A stretch of 64,000 nucleotides of DNA from Sparassis latifolia (taxonomy: Eukaryota; Basidiomycota; Agaricomycetes; Polyporales; Sparassidaceae), in NCBI GenBank assembly GCA_018466975.1, contig CM031562.1:248001-312000 (forward strand), written 5' to 3'. Below the pieces are notes generated by a model, which was given only the letters and a program-made list of their open reading frames with translations, made no database searches and was not told the origin of the DNA. Positions 1 through 12,179 of this stretch are shown here, in pieces. Numbering within the stretch: position 1 is the first letter of the stretch; every line of letters begins with the position of its first letter. The position numbers were made by a program, and so were the translations under genes.

Positions 1-1201
1 GCCTTTTACTTGACTTGGTCATTCATGTTGTTTCTCAGGCTGAAAGCGGGCGCTTCTTCCTTTGTTGCACCTGCTCGCGCTGTGTGAGCTGTCCCTGTCG
101 TTTGCTGGGCTTCATCGTGCGTTGTGGACCTTACAGCAGTGCTTCTAGCTTTGGTTATGTGTGCTGTACTCTCGCATCTATCAGCTTCACAGTGTCGATG
201 ATACAAGGTACCACAAGCTGCACTTCTTGGCAGTGAGAGGTGTCGGGTCATGAGAGGAAGGACCCGCAGCGCCTCATGATGAGCGTTCCATCTTGATTTT
301 TGTGCCTCCGAGGAAGGATCAAGACCTGATGCCTCTGCTATAGGTCTCGTCATGAATAGCGATGCGGCTGTAGCGTCGGAGACTGGAGAAACTGCAAGTT
401 CAGCTCAGTTCGTGCACCATCCAATCCTGCATCAGGAGTTTGTACTTGTTAAAAAACACCGCTCGACTCGGAGTTCTCAACTTTATGTGGAGAGCGATCT
501 GGATGGGGAGCAACCAGCCCGTCGGACTTGCGAAAATCCTCATCGAGTGGTCGTGAGTAAAGAATGCCCGTTCCACATCGACACTCTACGACGGGCGCGC
601 GTTCTCTTTCCCGCTGGATGCGGACATGTATCTCGCGCGCGAGGGCGACCTGTGTGTTCATGCTCTACTTCGATGTCTCCTTCACCTCCATGGCCAAGCC
701 GATCCCACTGGACGTGGACATGTATCTCATGCGCGAGGTGACCTGATCCTCGTGGAGGTGTGGCCACTCGGCGGAAGTCACCCACTGCGTGGTGCCTCAG
801 CGTGGGCACACCCCTCAAGGGTAAGGGCCACCCGAAGGTCATGAGCTTCAGCACAGGCCTGGTGTCGGTGTCGACGCCATGGCCAGGTACTTGCAACTGT
901 GCAACTTCTTGAACCAGGTCATCTACCGCGAGAGCATCTTACATGTTTATGATGAATACTTCTTGCTATGTACATAGTAATTAGTAGAATGAAAATATTT
1001 AGGAGAATTTTTTGAGCATGTAATGGAGCTTGTCATCAGCAACGATGAGCTCGAGCCGACGCATGGTGAGCACGACGTGCGGGACGAATGGCAGGTGCTA
1101 AGGAAAAATACTAGTACACGTAGGGGGTGACTGAGGTCTCCTGGATGAACCACGTGAGAGCCACGCGTCGGCATCACGGCATCTGTCCTTAAACGAACCG
1201 T
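1..1201. other. Unassigned region with possible decayed coding sequence
   Basis: No complete gene is recognised. Two short stretches on the + strand, 608-643 and 702-737, encode nearly the same 12-residue motif of the form PLDxDMYLxRE. They lie in different reading frames 94 bp apart, which suggests duplicated or frame-broken coding sequence. A further short open stretch near 876-972 reads like protein but ends at a stop. I cannot link these to a family, so a real but unidentified multi-exon gene running off the left edge is possible. Confidence 0.3.
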
Positions 1202-1209
1202 AACCAAAC

Positions 1210-1694
1210 AGGACCCCCGCGAATCCACTGAGAGCTCCGATGCACCCATCCCCGAAAAATGGGCGGCCGGAGGCAAAATGTTAGATCTCCGACCCCCGGA
1301 AATGGCGAAAAAGACGCCAAAAGTTGCATGCGAAACACCCCGAAATGTGACCCTCCAACCTGAGGTTAGGTCCAGAACCCCCGAAAACTGAGGTTGGCTG
1401 GCGGATCTTTCAGGTTTCGGAGGATGGGCCTAAAGTTTAGCCATATGTGGTGGTTTGGGAGGAAAGTTTTAGTAATTTGGCTCACAAAAGCTTGGGTTTT
1501 GCGCAGGAAGCGAAATTTTTGTTCCGCAGGCTGTCGAACGTAATTCTAGGTGGCCGAATGTTCGATCCCACATACCCCCGAAAACGGCCGACCCGCCGCC
1601 AGGTTGTGTGCAAACCCCCGAAACTGGGTGATCGGCCACCCCTGAGAAATGTCGTCGCCGGGATCGGAGCTCTTAGTTGATTCGCGGGGGTCCT
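1210..1694. mobile_element. 485-bp MITE with 8-bp target duplication
   Basis: Terminal inverted repeats begin AGGACCCCCGCGAATC at 1210 and end with the complementary GATTCGCGGGGGTCCT at 1694. Homology continues inward to GAGCTCCGAT, about 32 bp with two mismatches. The element is flanked by a perfect 8-bp direct repeat AACCAAAC at 1202-1209 and 1695-1702. No transposase ORF fits inside, so it is non-autonomous. An 8-bp duplication is typical of hAT-type elements. The interior carries about six copies of a CCCCCGAAAA-like motif (near 1250, 1293, 1338, 1378, 1575 and 1615), which may be transposase-binding iterons. Confidence 0.88.
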
Positions 1695-1702
1695 AACCAA
1701 AC

Positions 1703-2187
1703 GACCTCCATACAAAGGACACTTTCGAGGAGCACATCTAGTGAGACCCGATCTGCATCATCGTAGTTTCATGGAAGGAGGTACAATAAACACGAGATGA
1801 ACACAGTGTACCTACCAATAGCGCGCCTCATTCCAACCATAGAGCGGTGACGTGGAATGGCCTAAGCTGTGCATTGAAATGATATCAAATTTGAACACTG
1901 TTCAAGCGAGAAGTTACCTGTTGACTCTCCATAAGTAGGGAAGATTTGACTATGAGTATTGACCAATGAAGGCGCGCGAACGAGCTCAAGCACTCAGGCT
2001 GAGTGATGTGTCCTAATGCTTCGAGATCTCGTGAGCTCAGTGAAGAAAACTGCAGAAGTAGTCTCGAGGTCCATCTCAGATAAGGCGACTTCCGCTGTAA
2101 ATCCACGAGCACATTTCGACCGCATGCATTCATCGTAATACATTACTTCCACTAGCTGATTGAGACTTCGCAATACCTAGGCATCAC
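1703..2187. other. Intergenic, 3' of coronin
   Basis: This is the spacer between the MITE and the coronin stop codon. It includes the coronin 3' untranslated region. I see no gene or repeat in it. Confidence 0.5.
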
Positions 2188-4181
2188 TCAGCTGTCCAAC
2201 AGCGCAGCCGCCTTGCGCGCGTTTGCCTTGATGCTCTCCACCTGCAATTCGAGGTTCCTGATCTGTGCACGGGCCTCGCGAAGCTCGGCATTGAGTCGCG
2301 CGTTCTCATCCTTCAGCATAGAGACGGACGGTTCCTGGGGAGAGACTCTCTCAGAGCTGTTTACGATGATAAACCACGAAATCGACATACATCTTCCGGG
2401 ATGGTCTGAGACCTCACGAGCATCCTCAGTTCGACCGGGCTGATAGGGCTCGGATCAGACTTAATCACGACAGGTGAAGGTGTTGGGTCCACATGAATGG
2501 AGATAGCTGGAACAGGCACAGGAGCGGGGGCGGGGGCGGGAGCACTAGTTGATCTGGTCGGCGCCGGAGCGGCGTGCGGAGGTGGCGCCGAGGGTAAAGT
2601 AGAAGGAGGGGCGCCAAAAGAAATTGACCCGTTCTCCAGGCTGACAAGTTTCGGAGATGCTGTCTTTCCGGCAAAGAACTCACTAGGGGAGAGCGCCGGC
2701 TCAGAAGATGGAGCAGGAGGATAGATGTCGGCCTGGAAGGATTCAGACTATACAGGTCGCATGTCTTCAGCATCCGATAAAACAGAATGAACTGGAAGGC
2801 TCTCATTACCTTGCGGGGAACGATGAAAGCAATTGCTTCAATGGAGGAACCCGCTACTTTATATGCTCGAGCGATCTCACACTCAGAGACGTTGAGGGCA
2901 CGACGGGGAAGGAAGCACATCCCACGCTGAGGATCGGATGACTTGTACTCCGCCAGAGCGTAAAGCTGGTCATGCTCATACTCGTAGTATCTGATGTTAC
3001 CGTCGCTGAAAGATGAAGATCGGTCAGTAGGTGAGATTCACGAAAACGCCGATTCATCCTACCCCTTGCCAGCTGCAATATTGAGAATGGTGAGGACGGT
3101 GTACAAAACCCCATCATGTTACATACCGAGGAACAGGATGTTGTTGTCGGTCCAGAATGGCATAAGCACACCAGATGTTTGATCGATCGTCATTGTTTTG
3201 ATGTTGGTCAACCCGCCGGTCTCCCACAGACCAACCTGCCTGTCGCTCATTCTGCTGAACCCGGTCGTCGCAATGCTATCTCTCTCCCCCATCCACGTAA
3301 CGCGCGCACCCTGAACAAAACATTTAGTTGACTGCATTCACTTCGCACGACAATTCTCTACCTTTATACCCCCATGTCCTTCTCCCACACGCACCGCCTC
3401 CCCTCCAGCACGAGGATCGAACAGCCTGAGCTTCCTATCTCTGCATGTAGTGACCAGGAGGTTGCCCGCAGGGTTGAATGCAAGGCTCTGGATCGCATCG
3501 CCATGACCGCTGAGAACAGATCTCGGGTTCTCTGGATTCTCGAGATCCCACAGCTTCACAATATGGTCTCCTGTTGTGCTGGCAAGTACGTTATTCGCAG
3601 TCGGGTGGAACAGGACCTGTCCAACTCTGCGCGGCGAAACATCTAGTCGCGCAACCGGGTCAAAGTCTTGAGGTTCCCAGTGCTCCTGGCCCCACCCCTC
3701 GAAGACAGAGTCCTCGACCTTCCAGATCATGACCTTGCCATCCTCACCCGCAGATGCAACCACGGAGTCGTTGAACGGAGACCAGTCAGTATCCAGGACG
3801 GGTCCCGTGTGACTACGAGCCAACGGAATGAGTTCTGGAAGCTTGTAGGGGAATCCATGCGGCAAAGGACCGAAGGGTGTCGGAAGAGGAAGAATAGCAA
3901 AGGCACCTCCGCCTGAGGCATTCCAATTGATACTAATGTGCCGCTATGTGTATATCAGCAGCAAATATGGGCAGCTCGTAAAGATGGCACGCTCACGGAA
4001 GACGCAGCAATGAGATTCGTGTCCCACGCACTGTTTGAGGTTTTCACATTGTCGAAGCCGTGTTCCTTCTTCCCTTGCTGTCCAAAGACATGGCTGAATG
4101 GCTGCATATGTCTGTATGGCATTGACAGGAATCTGATCGCAATGCTTACCGATACTTGGACGCCCGTACAAAACGAGACAT
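2188..4181 (-). CDS. CRN1: Coronin, actin-binding WD40 protein
   Basis: Coronin binds F-actin and regulates Arp2/3 and cofilin at cortical actin patches. The start is in a 32-nt first exon (4150-4181) encoding MSRFVRASKYR, the classic coronin N-terminus. A 56-nt intron (4094-4149) follows, then HVFGQQGKKE and NSAWDTNLI. Later exons give WD40 repeats (DTDWSPFNDSVVASAGEDG, then LWDLENP, SLAFNPAGNLL and CRDRKLRLFDPR). The coronin-specific C-terminal extension follows (GDGNIRYYEYE, then PRRALNVSECEIARAYK), then a proline/alanine/serine-rich linker at about 2470-2720. The last exon is a short coiled coil starting SMLKDENARLNAELREA and ending ALLDS. Domain order and length match fungal coronins. 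The gene is divergent from GCV1. Its first 32 coding bases would be missed by a simple ORF caller. Confidence 0.95.
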
Positions 4182-4579
4182 TCTTCTCCGTGAAGCTATC
4201 CGAATGTATAGGTAAAGATGAATGCTCTGTACCGGGCGGTTTGTCGTCAGTGGTCAATAGTACGCAGTAGCCTGAGTGAAGTGTAGCTGCTACTTTGATC
4301 AGGTTGATTTGAAGTTCGTTGCAATACCGTTGCAATACCAGTGCATTACCTCAAGAAAGTGGTCGTAAGAAAGGGCAGGTAAGCCTAAATATGCGGCCTG
4401 TAAGGTGCCAAATAGCTGCAGGTTACAAATTGTTGCAAGCCCATCCAGCCCGACTTACGATTCTGCTGCAATTACTCCGGTCTGCGCTCTCAGCCCGTCC
4501 GCTCGGGTTTCCGTGAGTCTACTCCTGCCTCTGTGTTCTGCCTTGAAAGTTCAGGGACTTCTCAAACTCATTCTACAAC
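4182..4579. promoter_or_regulatory. Divergent promoter region of coronin and GCV1
   Basis: Only 398 bp separate the coronin start codon (-) from the GCV1 start codon (+). Both promoters and 5' untranslated regions must therefore lie here or overlap the neighbouring gene. No TATA box or known factor site stands out. The assignment is inferred from gene orientation alone. Confidence 0.5.
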
Positions 4580-6265
4580 ATGGCAGCTCTGCGATGGCTT
4601 TCTCGCTCGAAAGCTCCGTGCATGTCCGCGGTAGTAAATTCGGCGACAGCTAGTACCAGGGTGCGCCACCTTGCTACTGTGACTAGAGAAGTGCGTTTTG
4701 GCGTTCCTTCTTCGCGTTGAAGCTGCTAAATTATCTGGAATACCGTCGGATAGCTAAAGAAGACAGGATTATATGACTTTCATGTAGAAAATGGCGCGAA
4801 GATGGTGCCCTTCGCTGGGTATTCCATGCCTCTTTCGTATGGCAATGTCGGAGCAGGTACACGAGGTGTCCAAGTTTACAGTCCCCTTTCTTATACGTAT
4901 TCAGTTGCAAGCCATGATCATGTGCGAGAATCCGTTGGCCTCTTCGATGTCGGCCACATGGTTCAGTCAAAGTAAGCTGCAGGTTTACTAAACCCGCGTC
5001 AGAGGTCTCATGATTGTATCAGTTTCCGCGGTCCTACTGCTACTGCTTTCCTCGAGTGGTTGACGCCATCGTCACTTTCTGCGTTATCTCCATATTCATC
5101 CACGCTGTCGGTCCTGCTGAACGAGAAGGGTGGCATAATCGATGACACGGTCATCACTAAGCACGCTGAAGACGCGTATTACGTTGTAACAAATGCTGGG
5201 CGTCGCGATCGTGACCTTGCATGGTTCAAAGGACGGGTGGCACTCTGGAACACCGGGGAAAAGGCGAAGCAATTTGGTCCAGTCGATCATGAAGTATTGG
5301 AAGGGTGGGGGCTTCTTGCTCTGCAAGGTCTGAGCGCCATGTTCACCACTTATTCCGTTTTTCCTTTAACATTTGTGCATAGGTCCCGAGGCTGCGCAAT
5401 ACCTGCAAGGACTCACGTCCTTCGACTTGCATGGACTAACGTTCGGCAAGTCAGCCTTCATGCCGATCGAGGGCTTCAATTTGCACGTCGCTCGCGGCGG
5501 ATACACTGGTGAAGATGGATTCGAGGTTAGCCAAAAGCAAATCTTTCATATCTGCATGGCTAATCGTAGTCGTAATTTGGGCTACAGATCTCAATACCGC
5601 CATCGGAGACCGTGAAGGTTGCCAAGCTGTTGTCGAAGCAGCCGGTGCAACTCACAGGCCTTGGAGCTCGTGACAGTCTCCGTCTCGAGGCAGGCATGTG
5701 TCTGTACGGGCAGGACCTTGACGAAGACACCACCCCTGTTGAGGCGGGTCTGTCATGGGTGATCGGTATGTATCCGGGGGTCATTACCGGGTAGACAACC
5801 CTCAATTTTTTTCACACTACAGGGAAGGAGCGCCGTGAAACTGGCGACTTCATCGGCGCGGAAAGTGTGATTCAACACCTGAAGGATGGTCCGCCACGCA
5901 GGCGTGTGGGGTTGATAGTAGAAGGTGCTCCTGCAAGACGTAAGTTCTTCGGCTAGCTCGTCCACATAGGAATGCATAGATTCACCCGGGAAATAGAGGG
6001 TGCGCAGATTTATACTCCGAGCAGGGAGTTCATTGGTTAGCAGAACAGTTTCAATGTCAAGCTACTGCAGCTAACTTCGGTGCACGCAGGTACGGTTACC
6101 TCCGGAATTCCCTCGCCTACGCTGGGAAAGAACGTTGCTATGGGCTACGTGCAGTCAGGCTGGCACAAAAAGGGTACGGAGGTAGAAGTGGATGTGCGCA
6201 ACAAGCTGCGGAAGGCGGTATTGACTTCTATGCCGTTTGTGAAGACGAGGTACTACAGAGGCTAG
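4580..6265 (+). CDS. GCV1: Aminomethyltransferase, glycine cleavage T-protein, mitochondrial
   Basis: T-protein transfers the aminomethyl carbon from H-protein to tetrahydrofolate and releases ammonia, in the matrix glycine decarboxylase complex. The N-terminus [13 protein letters not shown] is arginine- and serine-rich, as a mitochondrial presequence should be. Exons in order give [57 protein letters not shown], then [29 protein letters not shown] and [16 protein letters not shown]. The last is [18 protein letters not shown], with the end at YYRG and stop 6263-6265. These are the GCV_T and C-terminal barrel-domain signatures in the expected order. At least six short introns interrupt it. The start at 4580 is the first in-frame ATG giving a presequence. 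It is followed in tandem by HSP78, another matrix protein. Confidence 0.95.
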
Positions 6266-7143
6266 TAGCTTACGGCGATGGCTTCCGTCTGTCATTCACC
6301 TGCTAGGCGGAAGCGATATCGAGGAGAGGAAGTCGGAAGCACCTACATCATTCCCCTGAGTAGATTTGCTTTGTCGACAATTTCATTGCTTAGAAGGCCC
6401 TGTGTATAAACCAAGCGTGACCGTGGCTAGCGCGAAACGTCTGTGACACTACGTGTTGGTATGTACCTATGAATTCGAAGTTCTTTGGTGATAGACTGAT
6501 TTCCAACAGTCGGAGAATATCGAGGTGGCTCAAACATGGAAGTAATAGAAATAGTTTTGAACCTTTTCATTCGCGCCACATTCGTACAACTCATCACAGC
6601 GAATTGATTCCGGGCCTTGGGACTAATCGGCACCAAGTAAGGTGAATCACGATCCGACGTGAAAGCAGGATGACCACACATCGCAGGTTGAGCACGTAGA
6701 GCGCGCATGTAAACGAAATGTTGTGAGACAGCTAGGCGAGGAGAAAGCAGTACCCGCAGCTTTAGCATTTGAGATCGGGACATACCATCAGGCCCGCAGC
6801 GATGACAATACATAAGTTAGACACGACGATATCGTCTACTGTGTTATGCGACTTGTCGGCCTGTTCGATGACAAAAAAGTCAACGTCTTTACCATGAGTA
6901 CGTTAATGCTCAGTTAGCAAACCAAGTTCTGAGCTCATCGCAGTGAACTTGTAAGTCCTTTTTTGGAAGATGAGATTGGATCTGGCAGAATTCGCTGGAA
7001 TAAACCGGAAACCACGTGATCAATCTAACTTAACCAAAAATTGGATCGAGCTCGCTGCCAGCGACGGCGAGCAGCCCTTCAAACCGACGAGTAACCGACG
7101 ACACCTTCCTCGCAGACCCCTACGCATCCACATATTTACAGTC
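6266..7143. other. Intergenic between GCV1 and HSP78
   Basis: About 880 bp contain no recognised gene. On the - strand around 6786-6842 one frame reads TVDDIVVSNLCIVIAAGLM, which looks like an acidic segment followed by a membrane helix. It could be an exon of a small unrecognised gene or chance. The last part must contain the HSP78 promoter. Confidence 0.35.
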
Positions 7144-10100
7144 ATGCTGCGCAAAACCCTCGCTCCCTCTGCTTCAAGGAGAACATTTGTGTTCCCTTCC
7201 ACTCACGCACAGCATCCTCTCCTTCGAAGAACCCAGGCAACTCGTCTTCCAATATGCTCTCGGCTAGTCTTTCCAACCATCTCGACTCGTCTGTATGCTC
7301 AGATGCCTCCAGGTGGGGGAGGCGGAGGAGGTTTTCCGTCCTTTATGATGCAACCCCAACACCAGAAGGGTGACGCCCTCAAAGAATATGTGAGTACATG
7401 CTCCAGGGGTGCCCTTTGCCATAATACTTGACCGTACGTAGAGCGTAGACCTTACAGAACTAGCGAGAAATGGAAAGCTTGACCCTACGATTGGCCGAGA
7501 CGAAGGTGTGTTCTCTGTTTCTTGCCATGCAGTCCTCCGTCTTAGACTTTCGTTTACTTCAGAGATCAGGAGGACTATTCAAAGTCAGTATCTCGATACA
7601 TTCTGTATGGCTCATGCTGAATGGTGCCGTTTAAGTCTTGTCTCGACGGACAAAGTCCAATCCAGTGGTACGCACCTCGTTCTCTCGTACCGTTACGGTG
7701 CTCACTTGTTTTACGTAGCTCATCGGCCCTCCCGGGGTGGGTAAAACTGCCATTCTAGAAGGGCTGGCCAGCCGTATTGTAGCGAAGGAAGTACCAGAGG
7801 TACGTCCTTGTCCGCTTTAGTGTGCGAATCGGTCTTATTCACATTCTGTGCAGTCACTGCAAAATAAGCGCGTGCTCTCTATCGACCTTTCGGCCATCAT
7901 GGCCGGGTCAGGGATTCGTGGACAATTTGAGGAGAAATTTAAGGCGCTCATTAAGGACATTGAGGACGAGGTGTGTGTACCATGTGTAGTATCGTGTGGT
8001 ATCTGACAATTGGTCATGTAGGCTGGAAATGTTATTTGCTTTATCGACGAAGTCCGTGAGTCATGCCTACTGTAGTTTAAGCGAGCCTTGTTCTCTGACG
8101 GGTGTGCGGCAGACATGCTATTCAACCTCGGAAAATCGGAAGGAAGCATCGACGCCGGCCAGATGATCAAGCCTTCACTGGCTCGCGGTCTTCAGCTTGT
8201 AGGTGCCACCACTCGTAAGTTCCTCAGTTTTCGGCCTACTTCATCGAACAATCTCTCACCTGCCCGATTCTACAGCCGACGAATATCGTAAGACGATCGG
8301 TAAAGACGCGGCGCTGGAGCGACGATTCCAGCCAGTACAGATCGACGAGCCAACTGTAGAGGCAACAATATCAATTCTGCGAGGATTGAAGCCTCGGTAC
8401 GAGGTGCACCACGGTGTAGGCATCGCGGATGCGGCGTTGGTAACGGCAGCGGTGTACAGCGCACGATACATCTCTGAGCGGTTTTTGCCTGACAAGGCGA
8501 TTGACCTGGTGGACGAAGCGGCGTCGGCGCTGCGGCTGGCGCAGGAGTCGAAACCGGATGAACTAGACGCGCTGGACCGGGAGATTGTTACGCTTGAGAT
8601 TGAGCGCGAGAGTTTACGGAACGAGGCGGACGTATTCAGTGTCGAGCGAAGGAAGAAGGTCGAGGAAACCTTAAGTGAGAAGCGTACAGAGGCGGAGCGG
8701 TTGACAGAAATTTGGCAAGCTGGTGTGTATCCGCCTGTAAGGTATGTGTTATCGTCATCTAATGATTTCCCCCGATCTCTCCAGAGCGTGCGCGCCTCCA
8801 GCGTCTGAAAGACTTAAAGCAGCAACTTGAAGATGCAAAGTATGAACTCGAGGTCGCCCAAAGGCAAGGCCACTATGAACGTGCATCGCAGCTGCGGTTC
8901 TCCGTCATCCCTGACTTGGAGCATCAACTACCAACGGAGACCGAGCGGACTGATGGTGAAGAGGATGAAGGACCACTGTCAATGCTGCACGATCGTGTCA
9001 CGGCTGCGGATATCTCACGAGTTATCGCTAAAGCAACAGGTATTCCTGTACAGAATTTATTGAAGGGCGAGCGAGAGAAGCTTGTACACGTACGCAATTC
9101 GCTGCCATTAATCGTGGTTCTTTTCTCCTAACACCGATGCAGATGGAAGATACCCTCCGCCAGCGCGTTGTTGGCCAAGACCACGTTGTTACGGCCGTCA
9201 GTGACGCTGTCCGAATATCGCGCGCGGGTCTGCAGCCACCGAATCGTCCGGTCGCCTCTTTCCTGTTTTTGGGACCGACTGGCGTCGGCAAGGTGAGACA
9301 GCGTAGTTAGTTATAAGCAGAGGTCTCCAGCTCATTTTCGTACAGACAGAGTTGTGCAAAGCGTTGGCCGCATTCCTCTTCAACGACGAACAGCGTGGCT
9401 TGTGAGTCTGTGCCTTTCGCTAACTCTCGATGCTTATTCAATCTCCTACTTGTCAGAATCAATATTAACATGTCAGAGTATCACGACCGACATACAATAT
9501 CCCGTCTGATCGGTGCCGCTCCGGGTTATGTTGGTTTTGAGGAAGGCGGTATGTGCTGTAAACTACCAAGAGGACCGCTATCTGACCGTCCCTTTGCAGG
9601 TCAGCTCACGGAAGCGGTTCGGCGTAAGCCGTATGGTGAGTAGTGAAAATTCCTGACATAAGCGTGAGGAATCTCACTGTCGTACATGCGTAGCTGTGAT
9701 TCTACTTGATGAGCTGGAGAAAGCACATAAGGTTAGCCGCTGTGTCGGATGATGACTGGGCAGCTGATGATTCAACGTTCAGGATGTTGCAATGATTCTG
9801 TTGCAAATTCTTGATGAGGGCAGCATAACTGATTCACAAGGTAGGTCGGGCCCCGTTTCAATTAGAAATAAACCCTAACCCAAATTTTAGGTCGCAAAGT
9901 TGACTTCAAGGTATTTCTCCGAAATTCGCTTGTCGATGAATCGCTGTTGCTGACTCGTTATCATAGAACACGATCATCTGCTTGACGAGCAATTTGGGTG
10001 CGTATTATTGCGGTCCTTTGTGGTTATTTTTGTCTTTGAATTCTTCCTTCAGGAAGCGACATTCTCGCCCACAAGTCAGCGTCTGATAAGAACGGCGTAG

Positions 10101-10599
10101 TCACTACTGAAGCACGGGAAGAAGTTTTTGAACGCACTAGCGAATATTTCCCACCGGAACTTCTCAACCGGCTGGATTCAATGCTCGTCTTCAACAAGCT
10201 ATCACCAGATTCTATTCTCAAGGTGGTGGACCTGCGCTTGGACGATGTTGCCGATCGGCTGAAGGCTCGTCGGATAACTATCAATGTTGATGCGGCTGCT
10301 CGGAATTGGCTGGCAGAGCAGGGGTATTCAGAGCTCTATGGCGCGCGCGCTATCGCCCGTATTGTCAGAACCAAGGTGCTGTTCCCACTAGCACAGAAGA
10401 TGCTGAACGGCACGATCAGGTATAACAATGTTTTTCTGATGGGCTCACCGGTACTGATATTATTAAAAACTGTAGGGACGGTGATATTGTATCCATCCGT
10501 GTTAGTGCGGATGGCCAGTATCTGGACATCAAAGACAACCACGATCCCGATAGTTCCGTTATCTCTTCCAAACCAATCAACGCTCTTACTGATGATTAA
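7144..10599 (+). CDS. HSP78: Mitochondrial ClpB-type disaggregase Hsp78
   Basis: Hsp78 is a hexameric AAA+ unfoldase that rescues aggregated proteins in the mitochondrial matrix together with mtHsp70. The N-terminus [17 protein letters not shown] is a basic presequence. A glycine-rich stretch follows, and the protein enters the first ATPase domain directly; lack of the ClpB N-domain is normal for Hsp78. Visible motifs are Walker [14 protein letters not shown], Walker [13 protein letters not shown], the RRFQPV segment, and a coiled-coil M-domain around 8590-8930. The second domain shows [53 protein letters not shown] and the C-terminal lid [20 protein letters not shown]. The stop is TAA at 10597-10599. 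About ten short introns divide the gene. Some exon borders in 7440-7800 are uncertain. Confidence 0.94.
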
Positions 10600-12179
10600 G
10601 CGTTCGTTAACAATGCTTCACTTAATCTGCACCGCTACTATCAACTTTGAGTTGGATATCATCTAGAAAATGGGCCGTACGTCACGTATAATCAAACAAT
10701 CTAATGGTTCGTGCTACTCTCTACTCCATCACCTCATGTAGCCATAGCGTATACAATCCATACTATAGCGTCACAATAAACTCCACTCACCACCGCAAAG
10801 ACCAACGAGGAGAGCACTCATAGTGAACACTTCAAGATGTGCCAGAAATGGTTCTTTGTAGGCGAAAGCTCGCTGGGCATCCCGGTCCCTCCAAAGCAGT
10901 AGCCTCGAGCAAAATTTAGTAGTTGAAGCGGCGAATGCAGAGGGGCATAATATATCTGACTACCGTACCTATATCCGTGCTGCAATTGCTTGCCTCGGGA
11001 GAGAACATGGTTAATCGATCACCGCGGTCGGAAGTAGATTTGGAGACAGCCACAGGACAAATAAATAGCAATAACGCGTAGGTGAGCCACGCGGCTATAT
11101 TTGGTCTCTGCCATCGGACTTCCCGTTGGAACAAGGGATCCTGACTATAGTCTCCTGCACTTACGGAGAGAAGCAACATAGGGATGTGCTTCCTTCTGCT
11201 TTACATCCCTGTATCGCATGTATAGAATCGGTAAAGGTATCACAGCCTATCTGTCAATCGCGAAGGTGGCTGCAGGTATGTGTTTACAACCGCCCTTCGT
11301 GATATTTTGAAGGGTGCATATAGATCTTTATCTGAATATATAGCCTGTGTGCACTTTCTCCCTCGACTTGTTACTTTCTCATGAGAAAATTCATAGTCCG
11401 GATTCTGCATCGAACTTGTGAGTGAGTGCGTAATGCATGAACGTTCCATCTGACTTTGAACGTTCAGGTATCCAATACCGCATCCCATATATGTTGCAGC
11501 GGATATACATCTCCGTCCAACGTCAGGTTATCGTGCATGCGTTGCTCTACGTCATCAGCGAAAGCCGGAAAATTAGAATGTTACCGAGCAGCCGCTCGTG
11601 ACACTGTATGCCCGTGTTTCCGTTCTTCTGTTCTTGACATTGCGTGCTCGTCTTACGAACGCTTTGCCCGTCGACACCCATTGACCTTTGAGCTTTCGGT
11701 GCATTCATTGGGGATTTTTCCGGCCGAGGTTTTTCTGCATCCACTTTAATTCCGAAGCTGAAGGCGACTCTTCGAGTGGATGGTTCTCTGCGCTCTTCTC
11801 CCGTCCTCTGTAATTATTATAGCACTCCTCCCGAGTCTAACATCTCTTCGCGAAGCATCCCCGAGAGCTATTTCGAGTTGGAGAACCGGAGTAAGCACCG
11901 TGGTTCTCTCCCAAATTACGAGTAAGTAACTGCTCGCATTTAGTCGAGCCTGAATATTCACGGTCAAGTTTGCCTTCAATTCCTCTCCAAGAGTTGTTCT
12001 GTCTACATTCAGTCGGCCGATCGGTTTGACCATTGTCTAGCACAGTAGATTTCATTAGACCCGCTGAAGACTTTTATCCTACACGGTCGCAGATCGGACA
12101 GAAGGACAACCAGCCACGGTCTGACCGCCCGCTCCCGACCAGACAATTTCTACTTCCAGTCAAGCTCGTCGACGACCGC
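10600..12179. other. Intergenic between HSP78 and the MDR dehydrogenase
   Basis: No gene is recognised in about 1.6 kb. A - strand stretch at 10916-11179 is open and includes a hydrophobic run AWLTYALLLFICPVAV, which could be a membrane helix. I see no supporting motif or splice structure. Confidence 0.4.
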
